Below, in pieces: positions 1 through 9,279 of a stretch of DNA of 64,000 nucleotides. The DNA is taken from contig NZ_CP084561.1 in assembly GCF_021789315.1 (NCBI RefSeq), positions 4,092,001 through 4,156,000 of the forward strand, in the 5' to 3' direction. Every line of letters begins with the position of its first letter. Positions within the stretch are counted from its first letter, which is position 1. The stretch is from Arthrobacter sp. FW305-BF8 (GTDB lineage Bacteria; Actinomycetota; Actinomycetes; Actinomycetales; Micrococcaceae). The position numbers were made by a program, and so were the translations under genes. Under the pieces are notes generated by a model. It was not told where the DNA came from. It did no database searches and saw only the letters and a list, made by a program, of their open reading frames with translations.

Positions 1-120
1 GGCCGCCTTACGGGCAGCGGACTCGTCAACGGTCAGCTTGCGCCAGTAGGGATTGCGGGCAGGACCGGTCCCCGCCCTGATCGAATCGACGAGGTCCACC
101 AGGTCCTCGCGCGCTGTCAT
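1..120 (-). CDS. Start of a probable NUDIX hydrolase (CoA pyrophosphatase-like), cut by window edge
   Basis: Only the first 40 codons are present, reading leftwards out of the window. The peptide begins MTAREDLVDLVDS and ends in an RKAA motif, which resembles the lead-in to the first strand of CoA-pyrophosphatase NUDIX proteins; the NUDIX box itself lies outside. Its ATG overlaps the nth stop codon as ATGA, so it is translationally coupled to nth. In Mycobacterium tuberculosis a NUDIX gene (Rv3672c) also lies just downstream of nth, and marP, crp and ponA homologs are nearby as here. The family call rests on this context and the short N-terminus; that a gene starts here is more certain than its product. 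Confidence 0.5.
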   Translation of the reverse strand, partial: MTAREDLVDLVDSIRAGTGPARNPYWRKLTVDESAARKAA

Positions 121-1070
121 GGCGTCCTCCGCTGTGATTCCATCCGGATCTCGGCGGCGCGGTGGGTCTCGGCCAGCAGCCTCGCCAGAAGCTCCTCGCT
201 TCCGGGCGCCAGCTCGTATTTCAGCAGTTTCGCGGCCTTGGCGGGGTTCGTCTCGCCCGACCCAAAGCTGGGGCACCAGTTGGCCACGGCACAGGCCCCG
301 CAGGCCGGCTTGCGGGCATGGCACACCCGCCGGCCGTGAAAGACCACCCGGTGGGACAGCATGGTCCAGTCCCTGGGCTCGAACAGTTCCGCCACGTCGG
401 ACTCGATCCGGACCGGGTCGTCCGATTCCGTCCAGCCGAAGCGCCGCGCCAGTCGCCCGAAGTGGGTGTCCACCGTAATCCCCGGAACGCCGAACGCATT
501 GCCCAGCACCACGTTCGCCGTTTTCCTTCCGACGCCCGGGAGCGTCACCAGGTCTTCCAGCCGTCCGGGCACCACGCCGTCGAACTCGTCCACCACGCGG
601 TTGGCCAGCGCGAGGAGGTTCCGTGTTTTGGCGCGGAAAAACCCCGTCGGCTTGATGATGGCTTCCAGCTCGGCGGTGTCCGCTTCCGCCATGGCGCGGG
701 CGTCCGGAAAGCGGGAAAAGAGCAGCGGCGTGATCAGGTTGACCGTCACGTCCGTGGTCTGCGCGGACAGCACCGTGGCCACGAGGAGCTCGAAGGGGTT
801 CCGGAAGTCGAGCTCGGCGTGGGCGTACGGGTATTGCTCGGCGAGGGCCCGGTTGATCCTGCGCGCCCGGCGCTTCAGGGCCAGGGCCGACTCGCCGGAG
901 CGGGCCCGCGGGCTCGCCGCGGGCCCGCTTTCGGCGGCGATGATTTCCGTGGGGGCCTCCCCGGAGACGCCCGCGGGGGTCTCCGCAGAGACGTCCGCGG
1001 GAGCGTCCCCGGAAGCAGGTGCCACCGGGATGCCCGGCGTGCCGCGCCGGCGCGAAGCGGAATCGGCCAC
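117..1070 (-). CDS. nth: Endonuclease III (DNA glycosylase/AP lyase)
   Basis: Base-excision repair enzyme that removes oxidised pyrimidines and cleaves the abasic site. The helix-hairpin-helix motif LPGVGRKTA is at residues 177-185 with catalytic Lys183, and the catalytic Asp is in VDTH at 201. The [4Fe-4S] cluster loop C-X6-C-X2-C-X5-C uses Cys250, 257, 260 and 266. The GTG start gives 317 residues, longer than typical (about 210-250), because about 65 Ala/Pro/Glu-rich residues precede the conserved domain that starts near ALKRRARRINR. The true start may therefore be internal. It overlaps the next gene by 4 bp (ATGA) and follows the membrane-protein gene after 9 bp, so the three probably form one operon. 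Confidence 0.95.
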   Translation of the reverse strand: MADSASRRRGTPGIPVAPASGDAPADVSAETPAGVSGEAPTEIIAAESGPAASPRARSGESALALKRRARRINRALAEQYPYAHAELDFRNPFELLVATVLSAQTTDVTVNLITPLLFSRFPDARAMAEADTAELEAIIKPTGFFRAKTRNLLALANRVVDEFDGVVPGRLEDLVTLPGVGRKTANVVLGNAFGVPGITVDTHFGRLARRFGWTESDDPVRIESDVAELFEPRDWTMLSHRVVFHGRRVCHARKPACGACAVANWCPSFGSGETNPAKAAKLLKYELAPGSEELLARLLAETHRAAEIRMESQRRTP

Positions 1071-1079
1071 GGCGGCAGG

Positions 1080-2669
1080 CTAGCCGCGCTCGATGTTGCT
1101 GAGGTCGCGCAGGACGCCCACCCGGCCGTCCGTGTGCTGGACCAGGAATTCATCCCCGCGGTCCTCCAGTGCCAGGACCCAGCCACCCGGCTCGATGCCG
1201 AACAGCGGTGCGCCGGTGCGCTCATCAACGGCCGTGCGGTGCTGGGCGACGGCGAACCAGAAGGCCTCGTGGACCTGCTCCTGTTCGGATTCCTCCGGCC
1301 GGCTTGCCGGGTCGACGGTGGCGCCGATCGGCTCCTGCGACCGCACCTGCTGCTGCACATCCACCCTCGGGTGGACGGCGGTGGCTGGCGTGGCAGAGGC
1401 AGCCCGCGCCGCCTCTGCTTCACGTGCCGCCTCCGCTGCACGTGCCGCCTCTGCTTGCCGCGCGGCAGCGTCGGGCTTGGCCTCGGCCACGGGAGCATCC
1501 GCTGCAGGAGCTTTTTGGCTGGCCGCTCCTGCGCCAGCCGCCGGGGGCACCGTGGCTGCGTCCGGCCGGGTCTGCTCGGCCTCCGGGGTGGCCGGTTGGA
1601 CGTCCGCGCCGGCTGCCTTGGCGGACGGCACTGCCGCGGTTTGCGCGGCGACGCCCCCGGTCTGCGCGGAGGGCTCTGCGCCTGCCTGCACGACGGCGGC
1701 CTGTCCCGTTTCCGGGGACGCCGCGGCACTGCTGGCCGCGTTGGCCGCGGGCCATGTTCCGGCCGCCGGCGCTACACCAGCTGCTCCGGCTGCTCCGGCT
1801 GCTCCGGCAATGGGAGCTGTAGCACCGGGAATTACCGCGCCGGCAGTTCCCGCCTGGGCCGCACCCTGCCCCTGCTGGCCGACCGCCGTCGCACCGTGAG
1901 ACACATGGCCGCGGGATTCTGGCCCCGCGCTTGCGCCAGTAACGCTGCCGGGGAAGACAGCGGCCGAAGCGGCTCCAGCGGAAGCGCCGGCGGAAGAAGT
2001 ACCCGGCTTGGCAGCGGCCGGCGTAGAAGCGGCTGCTTTCGGTTCCTTGGGGGCTTTCGGCTTCCGCACGGGAACGGCCGAGTCACGCGCCATGACGTGG
2101 GCCGGGACGTCGGAGCGGTCCAGGAAGTCACCGGCGAAGAACGGGATGAACCTGGCCAGCACTGTGGCGGCCAGCAGCACGAGCGAGCCGATCAGGCCCA
2201 CGAGCAGGCTGGGCGTGTAGGCGCCGGCAACGGACAGGAAGAAGAAGGCTACCGCAAACGAGGCCACTACAGAACCGAACTGGTCCACCGAAAGCGATCC
2301 GATGCGGACCTTCGTGTCGGGGGCGAGCCGGCGGGCCACAAACAATGCCGCAACAATGAGCGGCAGCACCACACCGAGCCCCAGGAAGAACAGGCTTCCG
2401 AGGTTCCACAGGTTGTAGCGCACAGCGAACATCGGAATCAGGGATGCGATAAAGAGGACAAGGGCGGCCGCGAAGACGGTCAGGTCCCGGACGGTGAAAG
2501 GTCCGGCAACGGCCTCGTTCCGCACGCCCTGCTGCTTCATGAAAGTCGGCGCCGCGTTGTGCGCTTCCGGCCGCCCGGACGGTCCCGCCCCAAGCGGTGC
2601 CTGACCCTGCCCCGGCTGGGCTGGGTCCTGCCGGGCCGGGCCCGGCTGGCCCTGGCTTTGCTGATTCAT
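1080..2669 (-). CDS. Four-helix membrane protein with long Ala/Pro-rich cytoplasmic region
   Basis: A 529-residue protein of unknown function. After a Gln/Gly/Pro-rich N-terminus there are four hydrophobic segments at about residues 45-190, for example DLTVFAAALVLFIASLIP and SVVASFAVAFFFLSVAGA. Next come about 230 residues of low-complexity Ala/Pro/Gly/Thr/Glu sequence, then a conserved-looking C-terminal module of about 65 residues (AFWFAVAQHR...GWVLALEDRG...LVQHTDGRVG) that resembles a small beta domain. The start was set at the ATG preceded by AGGAGA at 2672-2678; a longer reading frame upstream lacks a ribosome binding site. It sits just upstream of nth on the same strand. No enzymatic motif is visible. 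Confidence 0.75.
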   Translation of the reverse strand: MNQQSQGQPGPARQDPAQPGQGQAPLGAGPSGRPEAHNAAPTFMKQQGVRNEAVAGPFTVRDLTVFAAALVLFIASLIPMFAVRYNLWNLGSLFFLGLGVVLPLIVAALFVARRLAPDTKVRIGSLSVDQFGSVVASFAVAFFFLSVAGAYTPSLLVGLIGSLVLLAATVLARFIPFFAGDFLDRSDVPAHVMARDSAVPVRKPKAPKEPKAAASTPAAAKPGTSSAGASAGAASAAVFPGSVTGASAGPESRGHVSHGATAVGQQGQGAAQAGTAGAVIPGATAPIAGAAGAAGAAGVAPAAGTWPAANAASSAAASPETGQAAVVQAGAEPSAQTGGVAAQTAAVPSAKAAGADVQPATPEAEQTRPDAATVPPAAGAGAASQKAPAADAPVAEAKPDAAARQAEAARAAEAAREAEAARAASATPATAVHPRVDVQQQVRSQEPIGATVDPASRPEESEQEQVHEAFWFAVAQHRTAVDERTGAPLFGIEPGGWVLALEDRGDEFLVQHTDGRVGVLRDLSNIERG

Positions 2670-3073
2670 TCTGTTCTCCTTAGCGTGGCGGCGCCCGGAC
2701 GGGTGTCCGCTGCGTGGTTCCGCCCTACGGCCGGAGCCTGACCGACAAGCGGTCTGGCTGCTTCCGGCCCCTGTCACGAGTCCATCTCAGCCTAGCCAAG
2801 TAGAGGGTGCTTCACTAGCTGACTGGCCGCGGTGCGGCGTGCTCACAGAAGCGGCACAGGCCTCCCACAGAACCATTCACCGCTAAATGGGCACCGCTCG
2901 CGGCTCCTAATGTGACGGGGCCCACGCGCAGATGCCTGACGCGCTAGTCTGGTCTCGGAACAGCTCTTTGCGGTGTATCCGTGACGGGCCGTTGCCCGGC
3001 GCCGTGCAGCGGCGGGGCAGTGGCCGGGACCGGCGCACCGCGCAGGAAAGATCGATGAATGATGAGGTTCACC
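2670..3073. promoter_or_regulatory. Divergent promoter region between membrane-protein gene and acsA
   Basis: About 400 bp without a convincing gene. It must carry the leftward promoter of the membrane-protein/nth operon and the rightward promoter of acsA. A half-palindrome TGTGACGGGGCCCACG near 2911-2926 resembles one half of a Crp/GlxR site (TGTGA-N6-TCACA), which would be plausible for acsA, but the second half is poor. No clear -35/-10 pair was recognised. Confidence 0.35.
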
Positions 3074-5071
3074 ATGTCCCAGGACACCCCCGGCTCGACG
3101 GCCACCGCTGCCACCACCAGCCAGCAGGGCGATGCTCTTGAAAACCTGCTGCATGAGAACCGCAAGTTTGCCCCTTCCGAGGAGTTCGCGGCGAACGCGG
3201 TCGTGGGCGCCGGCGTTTACGCAGAGGCAGCAGCCGACCGGCCCGCCTTTTGGGCCAAGCAGGCCCGCGAACTGCTGAACTGGAACAAGGACTTCACCGA
3301 GGCCCTCGACTGGTCCAACCCGCCGTTCGCCAAGTGGTTCGTCGGCGGCGAGGTCAACGCCGCATACAACGCCCTGGACCGGCACGTGGAGAACGGCCTG
3401 GGCGACCGGGTAGCCATCCACTTCGAGGGTGAGCCGGGCGATTCCCGCTCCTACACCTACGCGGAACTCACCGACGAGGTGAAGAAGGCCGCGAACGCGT
3501 TCGAGTCCCTCGGCGTGGCCAAGGGCGACCGCGTGGCCGTCTACCTGCCCATGATCCCCGAGGCCGTCATCACGCTGCTCGCCTGCGCCCGGATCGGCGC
3601 GGTGCACTCGGTGGTGTTCGGCGGGTTCTCCGCTGACGCGCTCCGGTCCCGGATCGAGGACGCCGAGGCCAAGCTCGTGGTCACCGCGGACGGCACCTAC
3701 CGGCGCGGCAAGCCCAGCGCCCTGAAAACAGCAGTCGACGCCGCCCTCGAGCAGGCGGGCCACACCGTGCAGAACGTCGTGGTGGTCAAGCGCAACGGCC
3801 AGGACGTGGACTGGCACGAGGGCCGGGACCACTGGTGGGCGGACACCGTCGGGGCAGCCTCCGCCGAGCACTCCGCGGTCGGGCACGACTCCGAACACCC
3901 TTTGTTCATCCTCTACACCTCCGGCACCACCGGTAAGCCCAAGGGCATCCTGCACACCACCGGCGGGTACCTCACCCAGACCGCCTACACCCACAAGGCC
4001 GTCTTCGACCTGCACCCCGAAACGGACGTGTACTGGTGCACGGCCGACGTCGGATGGGTCACCGGCCACTCCTACGTCGCCTACGCGCCGCTCATCAACG
4101 GCGCCACCCAGGTCATGTACGAGGGCACCCCGGACTCCCCGCACCAGGGCCGCTGGTGGGAGATCGTGGAGAAGTACAAGGTCTCCATCCTTTACACCGC
4201 CCCCACCGCGATCCGCACGTTCATGAAGTGGGGCCGGGACATCCCGGACAAGTACGACCTCTCCTCCATCCGGGTCCTGGGCTCGGTGGGCGAACCCATC
4301 AACCCCGAAGCCTGGATGTGGTACCGGGACGTGATCGGGGGCAACAAGGCCCCGATCGTGGACACCTGGTGGCAGACCGAAACCGGCGCTCAGATGATCG
4401 CCCCGCTGCCCGGCGTCACGGAGACCAAGCCCGGGTCCGCGCAGGTGCCGCTGCCCGGCATCGCCGTGGACGTCGTGGACGAGAACGGTGCCTCCGTCCC
4501 TGACGGGCACGGCGGCTTCCTGGTGATTCGCGAACCCTGGCCGGCCATGCTCCGCGGCATCTGGGGCGACCCGGAACGGTTCAAGGACACCTACTGGTCC
4601 CGCTTCGAGACCATGTACTTCGCCGGCGACGGCGCCAAGAAGGACGAGGACGGCGACATCTGGCTCCTGGGCCGCGTGGACGACGTCATGAACGTCTCCG
4701 GGCACCGGCTCTCCACCACCGAAATCGAGTCCGCCCTGGTGAGCCACCCGGCCGTGGCGGAGGCCGCCGTCGTGGGCGCCACCGACGAAACCACCGGCCA
4801 GGCCGTCGTCGCGTTCGTCATCCTCCGCGGAGATGCGGTGGATTCCGGCGACGAAATCGTCCAGGACCTCCGCAACCACGTGGGCAAGGAAATCGGCCCG
4901 ATCGCCAAACCGAAGACCATCCTGGTGGTGCCCGAACTGCCCAAGACCCGCTCCGGCAAGATCATGCGCCGCCTCCTCAAGGACGTCGCCGAGGGCCGTG
5001 ACGTGGGAGACGCCACCACGCTGGCCGACAACACCGTCATGCAGCAGATCGCCGCGTCCCTGAAGAAGTAG
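3074..5071 (+). CDS. acsA: Acetyl-CoA synthetase
   Basis: AMP-forming enzyme converting acetate, ATP and CoA to acetyl-CoA. The P-loop-like A3 motif YTSGTTGKPKG is near residue 280, the adenylate-binding DTWWQTETG near 428, and the C-terminal SGKIMRR contains the lysine acetylated in many Acs proteins (near 627). The length of 665 residues is normal. Three in-frame ATGs lie close together at 3059, 3062 and 3074; the last was chosen because it gives the usual N-terminus MSQDTP and has GAGG six bases upstream, but 3059 with AGGAAAG upstream is possible. A strong hairpin terminator follows, so the gene is probably monocistronic. Confidence 0.96.
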   Translation: MSQDTPGSTATAATTSQQGDALENLLHENRKFAPSEEFAANAVVGAGVYAEAAADRPAFWAKQARELLNWNKDFTEALDWSNPPFAKWFVGGEVNAAYNALDRHVENGLGDRVAIHFEGEPGDSRSYTYAELTDEVKKAANAFESLGVAKGDRVAVYLPMIPEAVITLLACARIGAVHSVVFGGFSADALRSRIEDAEAKLVVTADGTYRRGKPSALKTAVDAALEQAGHTVQNVVVVKRNGQDVDWHEGRDHWWADTVGAASAEHSAVGHDSEHPLFILYTSGTTGKPKGILHTTGGYLTQTAYTHKAVFDLHPETDVYWCTADVGWVTGHSYVAYAPLINGATQVMYEGTPDSPHQGRWWEIVEKYKVSILYTAPTAIRTFMKWGRDIPDKYDLSSIRVLGSVGEPINPEAWMWYRDVIGGNKAPIVDTWWQTETGAQMIAPLPGVTETKPGSAQVPLPGIAVDVVDENGASVPDGHGGFLVIREPWPAMLRGIWGDPERFKDTYWSRFETMYFAGDGAKKDEDGDIWLLGRVDDVMNVSGHRLSTTEIESALVSHPAVAEAAVVGATDETTGQAVVAFVILRGDAVDSGDEIVQDLRNHVGKEIGPIAKPKTILVVPELPKTRSGKIMRRLLKDVAEGRDVGDATTLADNTVMQQIAASLKK

Positions 5072-5084
5072 CGGAGCCAACTGA

Positions 5085-5121
5085 GGGCCCGTCCGGAACA
5101 CCGGACGGGCCCTTCCTTTTT
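5085..5121 (+). terminator. Rho-independent terminator of acsA
   Basis: A perfect 12-bp stem (GGGCCCGTCCGG / CCGGACGGGCCC) with loop AACA is followed by TTCCTTTTT, 14 bp after the acsA stop codon. Confidence 0.92.
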
Positions 5122-5208
5122 GCGCCCCTGGCAGGTCCCGCCGTCGTCGTTCAGTGTTATTTATCGATCTTTCCTGTTCCCTTTTGCGAGGTTATAGTCA
5201 GTGATACA

Positions 5209-5220
5209 TGACAGATGTCA
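5209..5220. promoter_or_regulatory. Short palindrome, candidate operator of the sugar ABC operon
   Basis: TGACA-GA-TGTCA is a perfect inverted repeat 27 bp before the start codon of the substrate-binding protein. An AT-rich stretch (GTTATTTATCGAT, GTTATAGT) lies just upstream and probably contains the promoter. The DeoR-type regulator encoded at the end of the cluster is the natural candidate to bind here; this is inference. Confidence 0.4.
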
Positions 5221-5246
5221 CAGGTCTCCATTCCCCGGGAGAGATC

Positions 5247-6557
5247 ATGGCAGCACATCCGGAAGCGTCCATCAGCGCCAGGCCAGCCCGGCGGACGTTC
5301 CTCGCAACTATCGGCGTGAGTGCCGCCGGCCTGGCGGGCGTGCCACTGTTGGCCGCATGCACCGGAGGCAGCGGACCGTCCGCCGGAGGCTCGGAGTCCT
5401 CCGGCCTGTCGTTCGGCTCAGGTTCCTCGGACGAAGTTCCCAAGAAGGCGTACCAGGCAGTCACCGATGCCTTCACGCAGAAGACGGGCAAGACGGTCCG
5501 CACCAATGTGGTGCCGCACAACGACTTCCAGAACAAGATCAACTCGTACCTGCAGGGCTCGCCGGACGACGCCTTTACCTGGTTCGCGGGCTACAGGATG
5601 CAGTTCTATGCCAGCAAGGGACTTCTGGCACCGGTTGACGACGTCTGGGCCAAGATCGGGGGCAACTTCTCGGACGCCCTGAAGAAGGCGTCCACCGGCC
5701 CGGACGGAAAGATGTATTTCGTCCCCAACTACAACTATCCGTGGGGTTTCTTCTACCGGAAGAGCGTGTGGGCCGGCAAGGGTTACGAGGTGCCGGAAAC
5801 CTTCGATGCCCTCAAGGCCCTGGCGGCCAGGATGAAGGCCGACGGCATCATCCCGATCGGTTTTGCGGACAAGGACGGCTGGCCCGCCATGGGCACGTTC
5901 GACTACATCAACATGCGCCTCAACGGCTACCAGTTCCACGTGGACCTGTGTTCCCACAAGGAGTCCTGGGACCAGAACAAGGTGACAGACGTCTTCGACA
6001 CGTGGTCCGCCCTGCTGCCCTTCCAGGATCCTGCGGCGCTGGGCCAGACCTGGCAGGACGCCGCAAGGGCGCTGGCTGCCAAGAAGACAGGCATGTACCT
6101 GCTCGGCTCGTTCGTCACGCAGCAGTTCACCGATCCGGCGGTGTTGAAGGACATCGATTTCTTCGCGTTCCCGGAGATCGCCACCGAGGGGCGGGACGCG
6201 GTGGAGGCACCGATCGACGGGCTGTTGCTGTCCACCAAAGGCGGCGGGAACGCGGCCGCGCACCAGTTCATGGAATTCATCGGCACCCCCGAGGGCCAGG
6301 ACACCTACGCCTCCGTGGACGCCTCCAACATCGTCACGGCCAAGGGCGCGGACACTTCCAAATTCACGCCGCTGAACAAGAAATGCGCAGACACCATCGC
6401 GCAGGCGAAGTCCATCAGCCAGTTCTTTGACCGCGACGCCCTGCCCGCCATGGCCAACAACGTCATGATTCCGGCCCTGCAGACCTTCCTCAAGAACGGC
6501 AAGATGGACGTCAAGAACCTTGAGGCGCAGGCCAAGTCACTGTACGCCGCCCAGTAG
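5247..6557 (+). CDS. Sugar ABC transporter substrate-binding lipoprotein (CUT1 type)
   Basis: Extracytoplasmic solute-binding protein of the SBP_bac_1/MalE-like class, 436 residues. The N-terminus has a twin-arginine-like ARRTF followed by a hydrophobic stretch and the lipobox LLAAC, so the mature protein should be anchored through that cysteine; the Gly/Ser-rich sequence after it is a typical linker. The start was placed at the ATG preceded by GGGAGAG at 5238-5244, removing 13 residues of a longer reading frame. It is followed after 15 bp by two permease genes. The substrate is not evident; the DeoR regulator at the end suggests a sugar or sugar derivative. Confidence 0.88.
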   Translation: MAAHPEASISARPARRTFLATIGVSAAGLAGVPLLAACTGGSGPSAGGSESSGLSFGSGSSDEVPKKAYQAVTDAFTQKTGKTVRTNVVPHNDFQNKINSYLQGSPDDAFTWFAGYRMQFYASKGLLAPVDDVWAKIGGNFSDALKKASTGPDGKMYFVPNYNYPWGFFYRKSVWAGKGYEVPETFDALKALAARMKADGIIPIGFADKDGWPAMGTFDYINMRLNGYQFHVDLCSHKESWDQNKVTDVFDTWSALLPFQDPAALGQTWQDAARALAAKKTGMYLLGSFVTQQFTDPAVLKDIDFFAFPEIATEGRDAVEAPIDGLLLSTKGGGNAAAHQFMEFIGTPEGQDTYASVDASNIVTAKGADTSKFTPLNKKCADTIAQAKSISQFFDRDALPAMANNVMIPALQTFLKNGKMDVKNLEAQAKSLYAAQ

Positions 6558-6572
6558 CAGCCGGGGACTCCC

Positions 6573-7544
6573 ATGAGCGCAACAGCAAGAGACCTCGTCC
6601 CGCCGGAGTCCCGGGCCCCGTCCGGGGCGCCGGCAAAGCGGGTCCGCAGCGGAAAGGTCCGCCGGCTCTCCAGACGGGACAAGATGGTTCTGTCCCTCAT
6701 GGTGGGCATTCCCAGCCTGATCCAGTTGATTTTTATCTGGCTGCCCACGGTGATGTCCGTCGCGCTGAGCTTCACGCGCTGGAACGGGCTGGCACTGAGC
6801 GACATCAGGCCGGCAGGCGGCGACAATTATCAGTACATCTCGCAGGACTACCCGCCGTTCTGGCCCGCCATCCAGCACAACATGCTGTGGCTGGCGTTCC
6901 TGGCCCTGGTGGCAACCCCGCTGGGCCTGCTGCTGGCAGTGCTGCTGGACCAGCAGATCCGCGGCAGCAGGATCTACCAGAGCATTTTCTTCACGCCGGT
7001 GATGCTGTCGCTGGCACTGATCGGTATCATCTGGCAGCTGTTCTACCAGCGTGACAACGGCCTGCTGAACTTCCTGCTCGGAACCTCGGGAACGCCGCAG
7101 GCCGTTGACTGGTTCGGGGATTCCTCGATCAACATCTGGGCAGCCATGACCGCGGCCACGTGGCGCCACGCGGGCTATGTCATGCTCCTGTACCTGGCGG
7201 GCCTGAAGGGCGTGGACCCCAGCCTGAAGGAAGCAGCAGCGATCGACGGGGCCAACGCGGTGCAGACCTTTTTCCGCGTGGTGTTCCCGGCCATGCGGCC
7301 CATCAACATCGTCATCGTCGTCATCACCATCATCGAGTCGCTGCGGGCGTTCGACGTTGTCTACGTCATCAACCGCGGCACCAACGGCCTGGAGCTCCTC
7401 AGCGCCCTGGTGATCCAGAACCTCGTGGGCGAAGGCCAGGTGATCGGCGTCGGATCCGCCCTTGCCGTGGTCCTGCTGGTCATCTCCCTCGTGCCCATCG
7501 TGTTCTACCTCAGCCGCACCTTCGGCAGGGAAAACAGGGCATGA
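6573..7544 (+). CDS. Sugar ABC transporter permease (MalF/UgpA type)
   Basis: Inner-membrane subunit of a binding-protein-dependent importer, 323 residues with six predicted membrane helices. The cytoplasmic EAA loop that contacts the ATPase is EAAAIDGANAVQTFFRVVFP near residues 220-239. Its stop codon overlaps the next permease start (ATGA), so the two are translationally coupled. No ATP-binding gene occurs in the cluster, as is common for actinobacterial CUT1 systems that share one MsiK-type ATPase encoded elsewhere. Confidence 0.92.
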   Translation: MSATARDLVPPESRAPSGAPAKRVRSGKVRRLSRRDKMVLSLMVGIPSLIQLIFIWLPTVMSVALSFTRWNGLALSDIRPAGGDNYQYISQDYPPFWPAIQHNMLWLAFLALVATPLGLLLAVLLDQQIRGSRIYQSIFFTPVMLSLALIGIIWQLFYQRDNGLLNFLLGTSGTPQAVDWFGDSSINIWAAMTAATWRHAGYVMLLYLAGLKGVDPSLKEAAAIDGANAVQTFFRVVFPAMRPINIVIVVITIIESLRAFDVVYVINRGTNGLELLSALVIQNLVGEGQVIGVGSALAVVLLVISLVPIVFYLSRTFGRENRA

Positions 7545-8452
7545 GCGCCGCGGTCTCCCCCGGCATGGCCACGAGTCGGCCGGCAACCCGCTCCGGCAGC
7601 AGGCCGAAGCGGCACTACGGCACGCATATCTTCCTGACGGCCATGGCGGTCATGTGGCTGATCCCCCTGCTCTGGGCCGTGTTCACCGCCCTGCGGCCGA
7701 TCGCCTCCACCAACGAGCACGGCTACTTCAGCCTGGCCGGCGACTTCAACTTGGATAACTTCATCCAGGCCTGGTCCCAGGGCGGCTTTGCCAAGTACCT
7801 CTGGAACTCGGTGATCATCTGCGTCCCGGCGGTACTGCTGGTGCTCTTTTTCGCTTCCATGATGGCCTTCGCAGTCAGCCGGGTGAGCTGGAAGTTCAAC
7901 GTCACCCTGCTCATCATGTTCACGGCGGGGAACCTGCTGCCGCCCCAGGTGCTGGCGGCGCCGCTGTTCGAGATGGCCAAGCACTTCCAGGTGCCTTACT
8001 CCTTCAGCGACTCGGGCAACATGCTGAACACGTACATCATCGTCATTGCGGTGAACATGGCGTTTCAGATGGGATTCTGCACGTTCGTGCTGTCCAACTA
8101 CATGAAGGCGCTCTCCGCGGACCTGACCGAGGCCGCGCTCGTGGACGGTGCCGGGATCTGGCGCCAGTACCGGGAGATCATCATGCCGCTGTGCCGCCCG
8201 GCCTTTGCCGCCCTTGCGACCCTGGAAGTCATCTTCATCTACAACGATTTCTTCTGGCCCCTGCTGTTCATCCAGAGCGGTGACCGGCTGCCCGTCACCA
8301 CCGCGATCAACAATCTCCAGGGCGAGTTCCTGAACAACTACAACCTGCTGGCGGCCGGCGCCGTCATCACGGTAATTCCCACCCTGATTGTTTACCTGCT
8401 CCTGCAGCGGCAGTTTGTTGCGGGCCTGACTCTTGGTTCCAGCAAGGGCTAG
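7541..8452 (+). CDS. Sugar ABC transporter permease (MalG type)
   Basis: Second permease subunit, 303 residues and six predicted helices. The EAA loop EAALVDGAGIWRQYREIIMP lies near residues 197-216. It starts with an ATG overlapping the stop of the preceding permease by 4 bp and would pair with it to form the transmembrane channel. Confidence 0.92.
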   Translation: MSAAVSPGMATSRPATRSGSRPKRHYGTHIFLTAMAVMWLIPLLWAVFTALRPIASTNEHGYFSLAGDFNLDNFIQAWSQGGFAKYLWNSVIICVPAVLLVLFFASMMAFAVSRVSWKFNVTLLIMFTAGNLLPPQVLAAPLFEMAKHFQVPYSFSDSGNMLNTYIIVIAVNMAFQMGFCTFVLSNYMKALSADLTEAALVDGAGIWRQYREIIMPLCRPAFAALATLEVIFIYNDFFWPLLFIQSGDRLPVTTAINNLQGEFLNNYNLLAAGAVITVIPTLIVYLLLQRQFVAGLTLGSSKG

Positions 8453-8496
8453 GCGATGATGGGCAGTACCAGGTTTCACCTACTGAAAGGATCCCA

Positions 8497-9279
8497 ATGC
8501 TTCCCGCGGCCCGCCACCAGTCCATAGTGGACGCCGTCCGGCGCGAGCGGGTGGTCCGCGTGTCGGACCTCGCGCAGCAGCTGGGCGTGTCCCTGATGAC
8601 GGTGCGCCGTGACATCGAGATGCTGGAGGAAAGCGGCCAGGTCGAGCGGATCCACGGCGGCGCCAAGCTGCCCGGGGATGCCAGCACGCACGAGCCCGGG
8701 TTCGAGCTGAAGTCCACCCAGCTGACCGCGCAGAAACGCGCCATTGCCATGGAGGCCGCCGCACTGGTCCATGAGGGCATGGCCGTGGCCCTGAGCGCGG
8801 GCACCACCACCTGGGCGCTGGCCAAGGAACTCGCCAACGGCCCACGGATCACCGCCGTGACCAACTCGGTGAAGATCGCCGACCTCTTCCACCATGCCTC
8901 CGCGGCGGGATCCGGGCGCCACGCCTCCACCGTGATCCTCATCGGCGGCGAGCGCACGCCGTCGGACGCCCTCGTGGGTCCCATCGCGACGGCGGCGCTC
9001 CGCCAGCTCCATCTGGACCTGCTGTTCCTCGGGGTGCACGGCATGGACGCGGAGGCCGGCTACACCACGCCGAACCTGCTGGAGGCGGAAACCAACCGTG
9101 CCTTTATCGCCGCGTCCCGCAAGGTGGTGGTCCTGGCGGACCACACCAAGTGGGGCACGCAGGGAATCAGCACCATCGCCAAGCTCGAGGAAGCCGACGA
9201 GGTGATCTGCGATTCGGGCCTGTCCCCCGACGCCCAGCGGATCCTCCGCGACCGGGTGGGCCGGCTGAGACTGGTTTAG
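8497..9279 (+). CDS. DeoR-family transcriptional regulator
   Basis: A 260-residue regulator with an N-terminal winged helix-turn-helix (VRVSDLAQQLGVSLMTVRRD, about residues 20-39) followed by the family sequence ERIHGGA. A C-terminal DeoRC sugar-phosphate sensor domain has the typical LSAGTTTWALAKEL and GGERTPSDALVG segments. It lies 44 bp after the permeases on the same strand with GAAAGGA as ribosome binding site, so it probably regulates the transporter in response to a phosphorylated sugar. Confidence 0.92.
   Translation: MLPAARHQSIVDAVRRERVVRVSDLAQQLGVSLMTVRRDIEMLEESGQVERIHGGAKLPGDASTHEPGFELKSTQLTAQKRAIAMEAAALVHEGMAVALSAGTTTWALAKELANGPRITAVTNSVKIADLFHHASAAGSGRHASTVILIGGERTPSDALVGPIATAALRQLHLDLLFLGVHGMDAEAGYTTPNLLEAETNRAFIAASRKVVVLADHTKWGTQGISTIAKLEEADEVICDSGLSPDAQRILRDRVGRLRLV

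Noticed and set aside
162..2741. 859-codon open frame on the plus strand opposite nth and the membrane protein
   Set aside because: Arg/Gly/His-rich translation without family resemblance; the minus-strand genes have clear motifs and ribosome binding sites. High GC keeps antisense frames open.
2843..5101. 752-codon minus-strand frame over acsA
   Set aside because: It mirrors the acsA codons and has no recognisable domain; acsA is certain.
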